36,283 nucleotides of DNA from the NCBI GenBank assembly GCA_009993955.1, contig JAACSL010000032.1:1-36283 (forward strand), written 5' to 3'. Below, in pieces: positions 7,752 to 15,635 of this stretch. The DNA is from Paraglaciecola sp. Lineage in GTDB: Bacteria > Pseudomonadota > Gammaproteobacteria > Enterobacterales > Alteromonadaceae. Each line of letters opens with the position of its first letter. The stretch's first letter is position 1. A model generated the notes under the pieces. It was given only the letters and a program-made list of their open reading frames with translations. It did no database searches and was not told the DNA's origin. The position numbers and the translations under genes are program-made.

Positions 7752-8876
7752 TTAGGCTAGGCGCAGCGGTACATAGATTTCACTCAAGGTGCCGGGTGAG
7801 TGGGTAGCAAAGTGCACGCGGCCATGTAATTTGGCAATGCGTTCTTGAATACCGGTTAAACCAAAACCCACACGTTCTTGGTTTTGAGGTTCCATGCCTT
7901 GCCCGTCATCTTGCACCCTTAAGGTAATGCCCTGCGCTTGGCGCGCAAGGGTAACGTGTACATGGCTCGCCTTGGCATGTTTGATAATGTTGGTCACCAA
8001 TTCTCGCAGTACAATAGCCAACTCTTTGTTGGTGGCCATGTCGTTATCGAGCGCTTCTTCCGTGATACCTGCAAGTTGATAGTCAAAGTGAATGTTCAGG
8101 CTGGCAAATACATGTTTGGCATTGGCCAGTTCACTGAGTAAATCACTGCTGCGATAACCCGACACCACTTCGCGTACTTGGCTGAGGGCTGCGCGAGAGA
8201 TCGCTTCAATTTGTTTGATTTCTTGTTTGGCTTTGTCGATGTCTTTATCCACAATGCGCCCCGCCAGGTCTGCTTTTAAGGTGATAACCGAAAAGGTATG
8301 GCCAATTAAGTCATGTAAGTCGCGTGCAATTCGCTCGCGCTCAGCCACTTTTGCCAAACGCTGCGTTTCTTTTTGTGAGAGGATAAGCTCTTGTTTTTTC
8401 TCGTTTAATGCCTGTTGATAAATAGTGGTTATGCCAGTTAACAACGAAAATACCGCAGCAGGCACATAAAAATACACTTCGTAATTAAATATCCAACTGA
8501 TTAAAGCAATAATGATAATAATGCCCGCCAATACCTGATAAGCCAGTTTATTGGTCTTTAGGGTATGACAAATTCCTGCAGCATAAATAAACAAGGTACA
8601 GGCTGAGGGCGTGATAAATGCTGCAATAATGCCCAAGGCAATAATGCCAATGATGTGCCATAACCTAGCAGTGTTGCTTACCCAATGGCTATGAAAATAC
8701 AGCAGTAAAAAAACCAGCGTGATGCCGCCAACGGCCACTAGTTGCCAAACACTGTGGTGAAAAACAATGACTGGCACAAAAAATAAGGGCAAATAAATCA
8801 ACCACACATAGGGGGAGTAGGGTTCGGCCAAACCCCGAGGCAACAAACAATGGTCGATTTTTTTGAGTAAGGTCAT
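7752..8876 (-). CDS. DesK-like membrane sensor histidine kinase
   Basis: A 374-residue kinase with four to six membrane helices in residues 20-150, a short coiled linker, a HisKA_3 dimerisation domain with H188 in RERIARDLHDLIGH, and a HATPase_c domain (ELVTNIIKHAKA, DDGQGM, GFGLTGIQER). There is no large periplasmic domain, so like DesK it most likely senses a membrane property or a membrane-embedded ligand. It sits 30 bp before its response regulator and 16 bp after the ABC permease gene, an arrangement known for bacterial drug or lipid exporters controlled by their own two-component system. Confidence 0.93.
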   Translation of the reverse strand: MTLLKKIDHCLLPRGLAEPYSPYVWLIYLPLFFVPVIVFHHSVWQLVAVGGITLVFLLLYFHSHWVSNTARLWHIIGIIALGIIAAFITPSACTLFIYAAGICHTLKTNKLAYQVLAGIIIIIALISWIFNYEVYFYVPAAVFSLLTGITTIYQQALNEKKQELILSQKETQRLAKVAERERIARDLHDLIGHTFSVITLKADLAGRIVDKDIDKAKQEIKQIEAISRAALSQVREVVSGYRSSDLLSELANAKHVFASLNIHFDYQLAGITEEALDNDMATNKELAIVLRELVTNIIKHAKASHVHVTLARQAQGITLRVQDDGQGMEPQNQERVGFGLTGIQERIAKLHGRVHFATHSPGTLSEIYVPLRLA

Positions 8877-8892
8877 GGTGTTTTGCTTTCCC

Positions 8893-9684
8893 TTAAAGGG
8901 CTTTTTTGTTGTAGGCCAGCCGCGCTAAACCCAAAAATATCACAGTAAAGACCAGTAATACTATGCCATGCATCAAGGCTGGTTGTTGCATGTCTAAGTT
9001 AGCCACTTTCAGAGCCAACTGCGCCAAGTGATAGGGCGGCAAGAGTAACGCAAATTGCTGCATAATCGAGGGTAAAATAGTCAGTGGCATCCATAAACCT
9101 GACAAAAACGCCAAGGGCAAATAAATGGCATTAATGATGGCGGGGGCACTGTCGGCTTTTAACACTAATCCTAAGGTTAAACCCAACAAACAAAAAGGCA
9201 GGCCACCCAACACCCAAATAGCGATTAACCCCAACCATTGCAAGATGGTAAAACTTACACCTGCCAAGGTGGCTGCCACCACAGCGAGGCTTAGCACAAT
9301 GATCAGTGAAAACGCGCTACACACCCACACTCGCGCAAACAACTGCGCCCCCGCCGGCATGGGCGAGGCCGCCTTGATGTCTTGCCAACCTTGACCGCGT
9401 TCGATGGCAAGACCAGCACCAAAGGAAAAGAGCGCTGGACCCATCACCCCAAACACGCCGTAGGTGCACAATAAATAAGTCGCAGCCTGTTCATTGCCAT
9501 GACTAAACAATACGCCAAAAAACACATAAAACATCAGGGGAAAGAGCAGGGCGGGCAAGGCAAATGCGCGATTACGAATGGTTTTCAACCACTCATATTT
9601 GGCTTCAAGGGCATAAACCCTTAACAGTTGCATTGGCGTAGTTTTCCCAGCCTCCATTGCTGTGGATGCAGACACAGGGTTCAT
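8893..9684 (-). CDS. ABC-2 type exporter permease
   Basis: A 263-residue membrane protein with six predicted helices and the ABC-2 pattern of a cytoplasmic N-terminus (YALEAKYEWLKTIRNRAFALPALLFPLMFYVFFG), a central ERGQGWQDIKAASPMPAGAQLFAR loop, and LAFLSGLWMPLTILP before the last helices. Its ATG overlaps the stop of the ATPase gene by four bases (ATGA), so the two are translationally coupled and form one transporter. The substrate is unknown; ABC-2 exporters move drugs, lipids or polysaccharides. Confidence 0.92.
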   Translation of the reverse strand: MNPVSASTAMEAGKTTPMQLLRVYALEAKYEWLKTIRNRAFALPALLFPLMFYVFFGVLFSHGNEQAATYLLCTYGVFGVMGPALFSFGAGLAIERGQGWQDIKAASPMPAGAQLFARVWVCSAFSLIIVLSLAVVAATLAGVSFTILQWLGLIAIWVLGGLPFCLLGLTLGLVLKADSAPAIINAIYLPLAFLSGLWMPLTILPSIMQQFALLLPPYHLAQLALKVANLDMQQPALMHGIVLLVFTVIFLGLARLAYNKKAL

Positions 9685-10685
9685 GAGGCGACTCCTTGTT
9701 GGTTTACAGGTGATGTTGTTAAGGGCAGTGGCGTACTGTTGAGATGTAAAAAGGCGTCTTCAAGCCCCGCACCGCTCACACTCAAATCTTCAATATCGGG
9801 ATAACACTGCAATAAGGCCTGCAGACTTTGATTAACAGCACTGCTTTGCAAACTGATGTATTTGCCACTTTGGCTGGCATTTAACACAGCGGGTAAGGCA
9901 CTGAAATTGGCGAGAGTATGTGGGCTACAAAAACGGATAACTTTGGCACTGACGCTGGCTTTGAATTCATCACTATTGCCACGTTTGATAATTTCACCTT
10001 CTTTGAGCAATACAATATGATCGGCCAAATTCTCCGCTTCTTGCAAATAATGGGTGGTCAACACAATGGCCGTTCCCTTAGCTTTGAGGTCGCGTATAGC
10101 CTGCCATAAGCCCTGTCGGGCACTGACATCCATACCCACACTGGGTTCATCCAAAAACAGTAACTTGGGGTTGCCACAAATACTTAAAGCAAACAACAAA
10201 CGTTGTTTTTCGCCACCAGATAACTTGCGTGAAAAACGCTCTTGCATATCGTTTAAACCGGCGTAATCAAGTACTTGCTGATAAGGCATGGGGTTTGGGT
10301 AATAAGCTTGAAAAAGCTGAATATGTTCGCTGATTTTTAGGGTTTCAGGTAAGTTGGCCACTTGCAACATGGCACCGGTTTGACGTTTAACCGCCAAACT
10401 GCCCGGTGTTTGCCCAAACACGCTGACCTCACCGTGATCAAAACCCATGCGCCCGAGCAGTATATTGATCAACGTGGTTTTACCAGCGCCGTTGGCGCCA
10501 AGTATGGTAACGACTTGACCAGACATGATGTTCAGATCTACGTCGTTCAACGCTACCTTGCCCTGAAAGGTTTTCGCCAATTTGGCGACCCGCGCCACAC
10601 AATGCTGTGTTGACCGCTCGGCAGAATCAGCCTCGGAAAGCACCGGTATTTGTCTGTTTGTTGTTGCTGAATAAATGTTTTGCAT
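9681..10685 (-). CDS. ABC exporter ATP-binding protein
   Basis: A 334-residue ATPase with Walker A GANGAGKT (63-70), Q-loop near MLQVAN, signature LSGGEKQR (155-162), Walker B LLFLDE (175-180) and switch H212. A C-terminal extension of about 80 residues follows, as in DrrA/CcmA-type exporters. About 30 unusual residues precede the ATPase fold. I start at ATG 10685 (weak GGCAGG upstream); the frame is open to TTG 10733 but that has no ribosome-binding site. It is the first gene of the ATPase-permease-kinase-regulator operon, preceded by the palindromes at 10754-10797. Confidence 0.92.
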   Translation of the reverse strand: MQNIYSATTNRQIPVLSEADSAERSTQHCVARVAKLAKTFQGKVALNDVDLNIMSGQVVTILGANGAGKTTLINILLGRMGFDHGEVSVFGQTPGSLAVKRQTGAMLQVANLPETLKISEHIQLFQAYYPNPMPYQQVLDYAGLNDMQERFSRKLSGGEKQRLLFALSICGNPKLLFLDEPSVGMDVSARQGLWQAIRDLKAKGTAIVLTTHYLQEAENLADHIVLLKEGEIIKRGNSDEFKASVSAKVIRFCSPHTLANFSALPAVLNASQSGKYISLQSSAVNQSLQALLQCYPDIEDLSVSGAGLEDAFLHLNSTPLPLTTSPVNQQGVAS

Positions 10686-10753
10686 GGAACCTGCCCAAAC
10701 GCCTAACTGTGCAGGTATTGTGAGCAGTTTCAATAAGAAAGGTTAGCCACATC

Positions 10754-10797
10754 TGTCACTGATCTTTAGTGACAATTGTCATGAAGTGATTATGTCA
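10754..10797. promoter_or_regulatory. cluster of TGTCA inverted repeats, candidate operator
   Basis: Just upstream of the ABC operon lie TGTCA (10754-10758), its inverse TGACA (10770-10774), TGTCA (10777-10781) and TGTCA (10793-10797). They create a perfect 12-base palindrome TGACAATTGTCA (10770-10781) and a second inverted repeat GTCACT-7-AGTGAC (10755-10773). NarL/DesR-type regulators bind inverted repeats, so autoregulation by the operon's own response regulator is the natural guess. The repeats are seen; the binding protein is inferred. Confidence 0.5.
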
Positions 10798-10828
10798 ATC
10801 AACAACGTTGCGGTATTTTGAGCAAAGA

Positions 10829-10990
10829 GTGAGCCTCATTAAGCAAGAATTGCAACGATTAGAACAACAGAGCATTGTGAGCTCAGGGCGTGAATTACAT
10901 TTCGACGCCCTGAATCAGCTTTTTGTGCTGTTGCAAATAAGTATGGTCGACGGCAGGATGCCGCCAGAGAAACGCAATGGAATGCGATAA
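10829..10990 (+). CDS. small hypothetical ORF, about 53 aa
   Basis: A short frame from GTG 10829 (or TTG 10808, 60 aa) in the gap between the ABC operon and htpX. The product would be a charged helical peptide (SLIKQELQRLEQQ, then LNQLFVLLQISMVDGRMPPEK). No clear ribosome-binding site. The opposite strand is also open here in the htpX frame, so either could be a shadow. I do not recognise it. Confidence 0.25.
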   Translation: MSLIKQELQRLEQQSIVSSGRELHFDALNQLFVLLQISMVDGRMPPEKRNGMR

Positions 10991-11041
10991 GCGTAGCGCC
11001 TGCTCTTTGCTTAGTGCGCGTAGTGCATGCTCTGGCTTAGC

Positions 11042-11914
11042 TTAATTCTGTTGCAGTACTTTGATACGCTCATCCAAAGGTGGGTGGCTGGAAAACAGCT
11101 TTTGTACCTTTCCTGCACTGATGGCAAACGCGGCCATTTCGTCGGGTAAGGGCGGTGCATCTTGGTTTTGTTTTAAACGTTTTAAAGCGGCAATCATATT
11201 GTTGCGCCCAGCCAGTTTGGCACCACCTTCATCGGCCCGAAATTCGCGGTAACGAGAAAACCACATGACGATCATCGAGGCAAAAATACCCAAAATAATC
11301 TGCGCCACCATAGACACGATCCAAAATGCCGGGCCGTGGCCGCGCTCCACTTTAAACACCACGCGGTCCACCACGTGACCAATGACCCGAGACAAAAACA
11401 CCACAAAGGTATTCACCACACCTTGGATTAAGGTCAAAGTGACCATGTCGCCATTGGCCACATGGCTAACTTCGTGAGCCAGTACGGCTTCAACTTCGTT
11501 TTGACTCATTTGCTCCAGCAATCCGGTACTGACTGCCACCAAGGCGCTGTTTTTATTCCAGCCAGTAGCAAAGGCGTTAGGGCTGGGATGCTGAAAAATA
11601 CCCACTTCGGGCATGCCAATGTTGGCACGTTCCGCTTGTAGCTTGACGGTTTGCACTAACCAGCGTTCTGTTTGATTGCTGGGTTGCTCTATCACATGCA
11701 CGCCCATGGTTCGTTTTGCCATAAACTTCGACAGCAGCAAGGAAATAAACGAACCACTAAATCCGATGACGGCTGAATACACCAATAGGGCTTGTAAGTC
11801 TAAGTCCACGCCATTTTGCGCCAACAATCCTTGAAAACCAAACAAGCTAAACACCAAGCTTATCAGAGCCATGACGGCGATGTTGGTGGCTAAAAACATC
11901 ATTATACGAAACAT
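11042..11914 (-). CDS. htpX: membrane zinc protease HtpX
   Basis: A 290-residue inner-membrane M48 protease that takes part in quality control of damaged membrane proteins alongside FtsH. There are two N-terminal helices (about 5-27 and 42-63), the zinc motif HEVSH (147-151) followed by two more helices, and the downstream glutamate in YREFRADEGGAKLAG. ATG 11914 is chosen because GGAGGAA lies six bases upstream and the product then begins MFRIMMFLATN like other HtpX proteins; the frame is open a further 17 codons. It is a single gene, divergent from the secreted protein at 12169. In many bacteria htpX responds to envelope stress; nothing in the upstream sequence proves that here. Confidence 0.96.
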   Translation of the reverse strand: MFRIMMFLATNIAVMALISLVFSLFGFQGLLAQNGVDLDLQALLVYSAVIGFSGSFISLLLSKFMAKRTMGVHVIEQPSNQTERWLVQTVKLQAERANIGMPEVGIFQHPSPNAFATGWNKNSALVAVSTGLLEQMSQNEVEAVLAHEVSHVANGDMVTLTLIQGVVNTFVVFLSRVIGHVVDRVVFKVERGHGPAFWIVSMVAQIILGIFASMIVMWFSRYREFRADEGGAKLAGRNNMIAALKRLKQNQDAPPLPDEMAAFAISAGKVQKLFSSHPPLDERIKVLQQN

Positions 11915-12168
11915 AAATATTCCTCCGTTGTTATCGCCAATATGGTGTGCACCAGCAGTTTGCACAATAGGTAAAGTTGAAAAAATTAAGTCACCATGGG
12001 TCTGTTGAATTAAGGCAGCTAACTCAGCTAAAAATTTTCCAGTGCAATAAGATAAAAAGCACTATCATCATCTCAGCTCTTTTTTGTTTTTGCCCAAGGC
12101 ATTGCGAAGCCATCACGCTAGTTTTTAAATTACTCGCCGTTCGAGTTCAGCCCAATCAGGATATCGAT

Positions 12169-13338
12169 ATGCACACTTTGTTACGCTCAAGTTATGTGTT
12201 TTTTCTGGTGGTTTTCATGGCTTTCGGTTTGCCGCTGTCAAGGCTGACACACGCCGCCCAACAGCATGAAAATTTTGTGCTTTATCATTCTCAGGGCAAG
12301 ATGTTACGCGATTCAAAGTGGGGCAAAATCCCCGCGTGGCAAACGGCTTTAAACGCCGCACTGCTGGCCTGCGGTAAAGCCGGCATTGGCGCGGCTGACG
12401 GCATGTACGGCAAAGGCAGCCAACAGGGATTGATGGCGCTGCTGAGCTGTCCTGCTTACCGCGACTTGGCCATAGAGGTGGAAGATCCTCTGTATGGCAA
12501 AGTGACTAGCATTTTGTGGTCTCGTTTGCTCCCCGACACCGCCTTGCCTAGCACCCATGAGCGAGCGTTTGCCTTATCACTCACCCATGAAGCCACCGAC
12601 TACGATCGCGTAGAGTGGAACTACCAGACTGCTGACGACCTTTCCGCCCTGACCTGGGGGCCTTATGGTGCAACGGTGGGTTGGGGTAATGAAGTGCGCA
12701 GTATTTTGATCCACCTCTTTCAAGGCCACGCTGAATTTGTCACAGCAACCTTTGGCGCTGAATTTGCCAGTGTCGAGCAGTTGATGACGGCTGAGGCCAA
12801 ACAAGGTTACGCCCTATTAAAACCGATATTTGCCGACATTGAGCGCCGTGCTGCATGGAAACACAGTTTGCAACTGCTTGGCGCAAGTGAAGTGGGTATT
12901 CAAGCCTACAACTGGTTTGCTTTCGACAGCGGTCAGTGGATGAGTCAGAATTTACAGCGTCTGTATGCTTTAATCCCCGATGCAGACAAGCAAGCAACAG
13001 AAGCGGATTATGGTTTTTTCCTCGACTTAGCGATGCACGCAGGGGTGAGCAGTAAACGCATTGCCGAAGCACAACAAGCCCTCGAAGTTAAACAAACCAG
13101 CCTTGGTCGGCCGTTAACCTCTGCCGAACGTAGACGGGAGATCGCCAATGTGTGGGCCGAACAGGTTAATGCTCGCTGGCGCGACGACAGAGTGGCGCGC
13201 AATGTGGTGTTTTATGTGGACGGCATCGGCGAAGGCCAGTTAAGTGAGCAAGAACGTCAAGCATGGTTAAAACGCACTGGCCTGAAAGCGTCGTATTTTG
13301 GTTTAAGTGATACACGCCACTATTACCCCTCTTTTTAA
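12169..13338 (+). CDS. secreted protein with peptidoglycan-binding-like segment, function unknown
   Basis: A 389-residue exported protein. Residues 1-30 are a signal peptide ending near THAA. Residues about 59-93 (ACGKAGIGAADGMYGKGSQQ) resemble a peptidoglycan-binding repeat (the GxxDGxxGxxT type). The rest contains acidic residues in a conserved-looking block (LTHEATDYDRVEWNYQ, E141/D144/E149) and TWGPYGATVGWG (162-173), then DYGFFLDLAMHAG; the pattern recalls the lysozyme/chitosanase fold but I cannot confirm it. ATG 12169 has AGGA seven bases upstream and directly precedes the signal peptide; the frame is open to TTG 11977. It is a single gene with no obvious partner. A wall-active hydrolase is the leading guess. 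Confidence 0.75.
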   Translation: MHTLLRSSYVFFLVVFMAFGLPLSRLTHAAQQHENFVLYHSQGKMLRDSKWGKIPAWQTALNAALLACGKAGIGAADGMYGKGSQQGLMALLSCPAYRDLAIEVEDPLYGKVTSILWSRLLPDTALPSTHERAFALSLTHEATDYDRVEWNYQTADDLSALTWGPYGATVGWGNEVRSILIHLFQGHAEFVTATFGAEFASVEQLMTAEAKQGYALLKPIFADIERRAAWKHSLQLLGASEVGIQAYNWFAFDSGQWMSQNLQRLYALIPDADKQATEADYGFFLDLAMHAGVSSKRIAEAQQALEVKQTSLGRPLTSAERRREIANVWAEQVNARWRDDRVARNVVFYVDGIGEGQLSEQERQAWLKRTGLKASYFGLSDTRHYYPSF

Positions 13339-13393
13339 CTGGCGGCTGTTTAGCGCGCAGCAAAAAGAATTATCGATTTTTTTACTTTAATTT

Positions 13394-13430
13394 TGTCACA
13401 CATTGGCTTGTCGCCGTGCCTATTAGATGA
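13394..13430 (+). promoter_or_regulatory. candidate ECF-type promoter of the hydrolase/sigma operon
   Basis: TGTCACA (13394-13400) followed after 17 bases by GCCTATTAG lies about 40 bp before the hydrolase ATG. Many ECF sigma factors use a -35 element with TGTCA and often transcribe their own operon. Since the second gene here is an ECF sigma factor, an autoregulated promoter is plausible. The element is visible; recognition is inferred. Confidence 0.35.
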
Positions 13431-13462
13431 ACGACAACTTCACCTAACAGGAGCTTTTACCC

Positions 13463-14428
13463 ATGTTTACATTTTTATTGAAAAAAATCGGTCTACACAC
13501 AGCTAAACAACAAACTCTTTTTGCCCTGGTGTTGGTGGCAAATCTTGTATTTCAACTGTTCGCCAACAACCTTGTTTTCGCCCAAGCGCGCCAAAGCTCA
13601 ACAGAACAACAACTAGGGCAGGCTGAAGCACAATTTACGGTGACAGTGAGAGGCCAAGGCAAACCGATTATCTTAATTCCGGGGCTGATGTCTGATGCGC
13701 GTGTTTGGGACAGCCTTGTTGCTGAATTGGCGCCACACTATGAACTGCATTTGCTGAATGTGGCGGGTTTTGCTGACAATGCGGCAGTCGCGTCGCCTTC
13801 GATGCCTGCGCTAAAGAAACAACTTTTGGCGTATATCGCTGAACATAACTTAGATAAACCGGCGGTAATTGGCCATAGCTTGGGGGGCTTTATGGCATTT
13901 TGGCTGGCAAGCAGTGAACCTGCGTTAGTAGGCCCAATCGTATCGGTGGATGGCCTGCCGTATATTGGTCCGATTTTCACCGGCAGTAATAGCAGTACCT
14001 TTGCCACCATGGCCGCGCAGGCACAGCAAATCAAAGGTATGTATGCCAATCTAACGGAAGAACAATTGGCCGCACAAAGTCGTTACGGTTTGCCCAGACA
14101 AGCCAGCAGTGCAGAGTCACAAGCCAAGATCATGGCCATGCTCGAGCATTCAAACCCCGCCACTGTGGCAGACGCCGTGTATACCTTGCTGAGCACTGAT
14201 CTACGCCAAGATATCGGCAACATTAGTTCGCCTGTTTTGTTGCTGGGGGCCTCAGGTGGTTTCGGCGACAGCGCGCAGCAAATCGCTGCTGAACAACTCT
14301 ATCGTGAGCAACTGCAAGCACTGCCTTCGGCTAAACTACAGATGAATACTGAGTCACGGCACTTTATTATGTACGATGCCCCTGTCTGGCTGAATAAACA
14401 GATTGTGGATTTTTTGGAGGCGAACTAA
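13463..14428 (+). CDS. exported alpha/beta hydrolase
   Basis: A 321-residue serine hydrolase. Residues 1-40 are a hydrophobic signal or anchor ending near VFAQA. The hydrolase core has the oxyanion segment ILIPGLMSDARVWDSL, the nucleophile elbow GHSLGG with S139, a late Asp region (LLLGASGGFGDSA) and the C-terminal His in ESRHFIMYDAP. AGGAG lies ten bases or so before the ATG. The stop overlaps the ATG of the sigma-factor gene (TAATG), so the two are co-translated. The substrate is unknown; the tight link to a sigma factor suggests a shared envelope response. Confidence 0.9.
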   Translation: MFTFLLKKIGLHTAKQQTLFALVLVANLVFQLFANNLVFAQARQSSTEQQLGQAEAQFTVTVRGQGKPIILIPGLMSDARVWDSLVAELAPHYELHLLNVAGFADNAAVASPSMPALKKQLLAYIAEHNLDKPAVIGHSLGGFMAFWLASSEPALVGPIVSVDGLPYIGPIFTGSNSSTFATMAAQAQQIKGMYANLTEEQLAAQSRYGLPRQASSAESQAKIMAMLEHSNPATVADAVYTLLSTDLRQDIGNISSPVLLLGASGGFGDSAQQIAAEQLYREQLQALPSAKLQMNTESRHFIMYDAPVWLNKQIVDFLEAN

Positions 14429-15582
14429 TGGCAACGGCATCATTTGAACAGCACAGTTTCGACAAACAAGGTTTGTTTGCTGATGTGCTAAGGGCACAAC
14501 AAGGTGATACCCATGCCTTTAGTCGTCTCATGCAGCAAACCAAGAACATGGTAACAAGCCTCGCTTTATCCATCGTCAAAGATCTCGACAGCAGTGAAGA
14601 TGTAGCGCAGCAAGTCTATATTCACGCATGGCAGCAGTTAGCGAATCTGCATAACAGTGCCAGTGTATTGCCGTGGTTGCGGCAAATGACACGCCACAAA
14701 GCGCTAAATTTTTTGCGTGATGATAAATACAAACAGCGCCTCAATAGTGAACAGGCCGAGGTGTTGTTGGCTGAGATGAGTGACCCAGATTACTACTTGG
14801 ACGACAATTTAACTCGTGCCCAGCAGTCACGTATTTTGCGAGATTTTATTGACCAACTGGCACCAGAAAGTCGTGAGATTGTTTTGCTCTATTATCGAGA
14901 AGAGCAGAATAGTCAGCAAGTGGCGCACCTGTTGGAGCAAAGTGAAAGCAATATTCGTCAAAAACTCAGCCGGGTTCGCCAACTCCTGCATGAGCAAATT
15001 CTGGCTAAACACGGGCGCTTGTTGCTGAGTACTGCACCCACCATTGGTTTCAGTTCGGCTGTGCTGGGGCTTATCAGCACATCCAGTCCGGTGGCGGCTG
15101 CTACGTTTGGCACGGCGGCGGCAAGTGGTAAATCAGGCCTTGCTAAATTTACAGCCCTGTTAGGTGGGTCGATGTTAGCCACCTTGATTGGTGTGTTTGC
15201 TGTGCGATTAAGCACGGCACCCTTACTCAAAAAAATCACCACACCAGCGGCTCGCCAGCAAGTATTGGATTACCGCAAATTCATGACCTTATGGCTACTT
15301 GGCAGCGGTGTATTGTTAACCCTGAGTTATGAGTTCACCACCGGTTGGTGGGCGCCCCTTGCTGCCTATATTATTTTTGCGCTGGGCGTGATTGTTTTGG
15401 TCAGGCGCATGCAAGTGGTGATTGAACGTGAATTGCTATCGGTAGCGACAGATGATCCCAAACAACGGCGCAGCAATAACCTGCAGTGCCTGTGTGGCAA
15501 ATGGGGCTTAGTACTGGGCATGGCAACGGGTTTTGCGGGGTTGTTGGTAGGGCTTATTAATAGCGGCAGGTTAGTATTGTAA
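14428..15582 (+). CDS. ECF sigma factor fused to a C-terminal membrane domain
   Basis: A 384-residue protein. Residues 15-105 match sigma region 2 (HAFSRLMQQTKNMV, DLDSSEDVAQQVYIHAWQ, WLRQMTRHKALNFLRDD) and 130-192 match region 4 (QLAPESREIVLLYYREEQ, QVAHLLEQSESNIRQKLSRVRQ). Unlike an ordinary ECF factor of about 190 residues, it continues with nearly 200 residues containing four or five hydrophobic segments (about 203-226, 241-260, 286-300, 308-326 and 357-376), so the sigma part is tethered to the inner membrane. No separate anti-sigma gene is next to it; the membrane part may play that role. It is translationally coupled to the exported hydrolase gene. Confidence 0.88.
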   Translation: MATASFEQHSFDKQGLFADVLRAQQGDTHAFSRLMQQTKNMVTSLALSIVKDLDSSEDVAQQVYIHAWQQLANLHNSASVLPWLRQMTRHKALNFLRDDKYKQRLNSEQAEVLLAEMSDPDYYLDDNLTRAQQSRILRDFIDQLAPESREIVLLYYREEQNSQQVAHLLEQSESNIRQKLSRVRQLLHEQILAKHGRLLLSTAPTIGFSSAVLGLISTSSPVAAATFGTAAASGKSGLAKFTALLGGSMLATLIGVFAVRLSTAPLLKKITTPAARQQVLDYRKFMTLWLLGSGVLLTLSYEFTTGWWAPLAAYIIFALGVIVLVRRMQVVIERELLSVATDDPKQRRSNNLQCLCGKWGLVLGMATGFAGLLVGLINSGRLVL

Positions 15583-15635
15583 CCCGCTGCTAACTCGCTC
15601 ATCAGCCGATCTGTTCAACATGGCTGGTTAATGCC

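Larger units (their letters stand above)
10686..11041. other. intergenic region between the ABC operon and htpX
   Basis: This gap of about 350 bp holds the operator-like repeats, the weak small ORF above, and an imperfect direct repeat TGCTCT(TT/G)GCTTAG at 11001-11014 and 11028-11040 just before the htpX stop. I see no terminator with a T run. Confidence 0.45.

Noticed and set aside
12740-13072. 110-codon minus-strand ORF inside the secreted 389-residue protein
   Set aside because: Antisense shadow; composition rich in C, R, S and Q, as expected for a reverse reading of a coding sequence.
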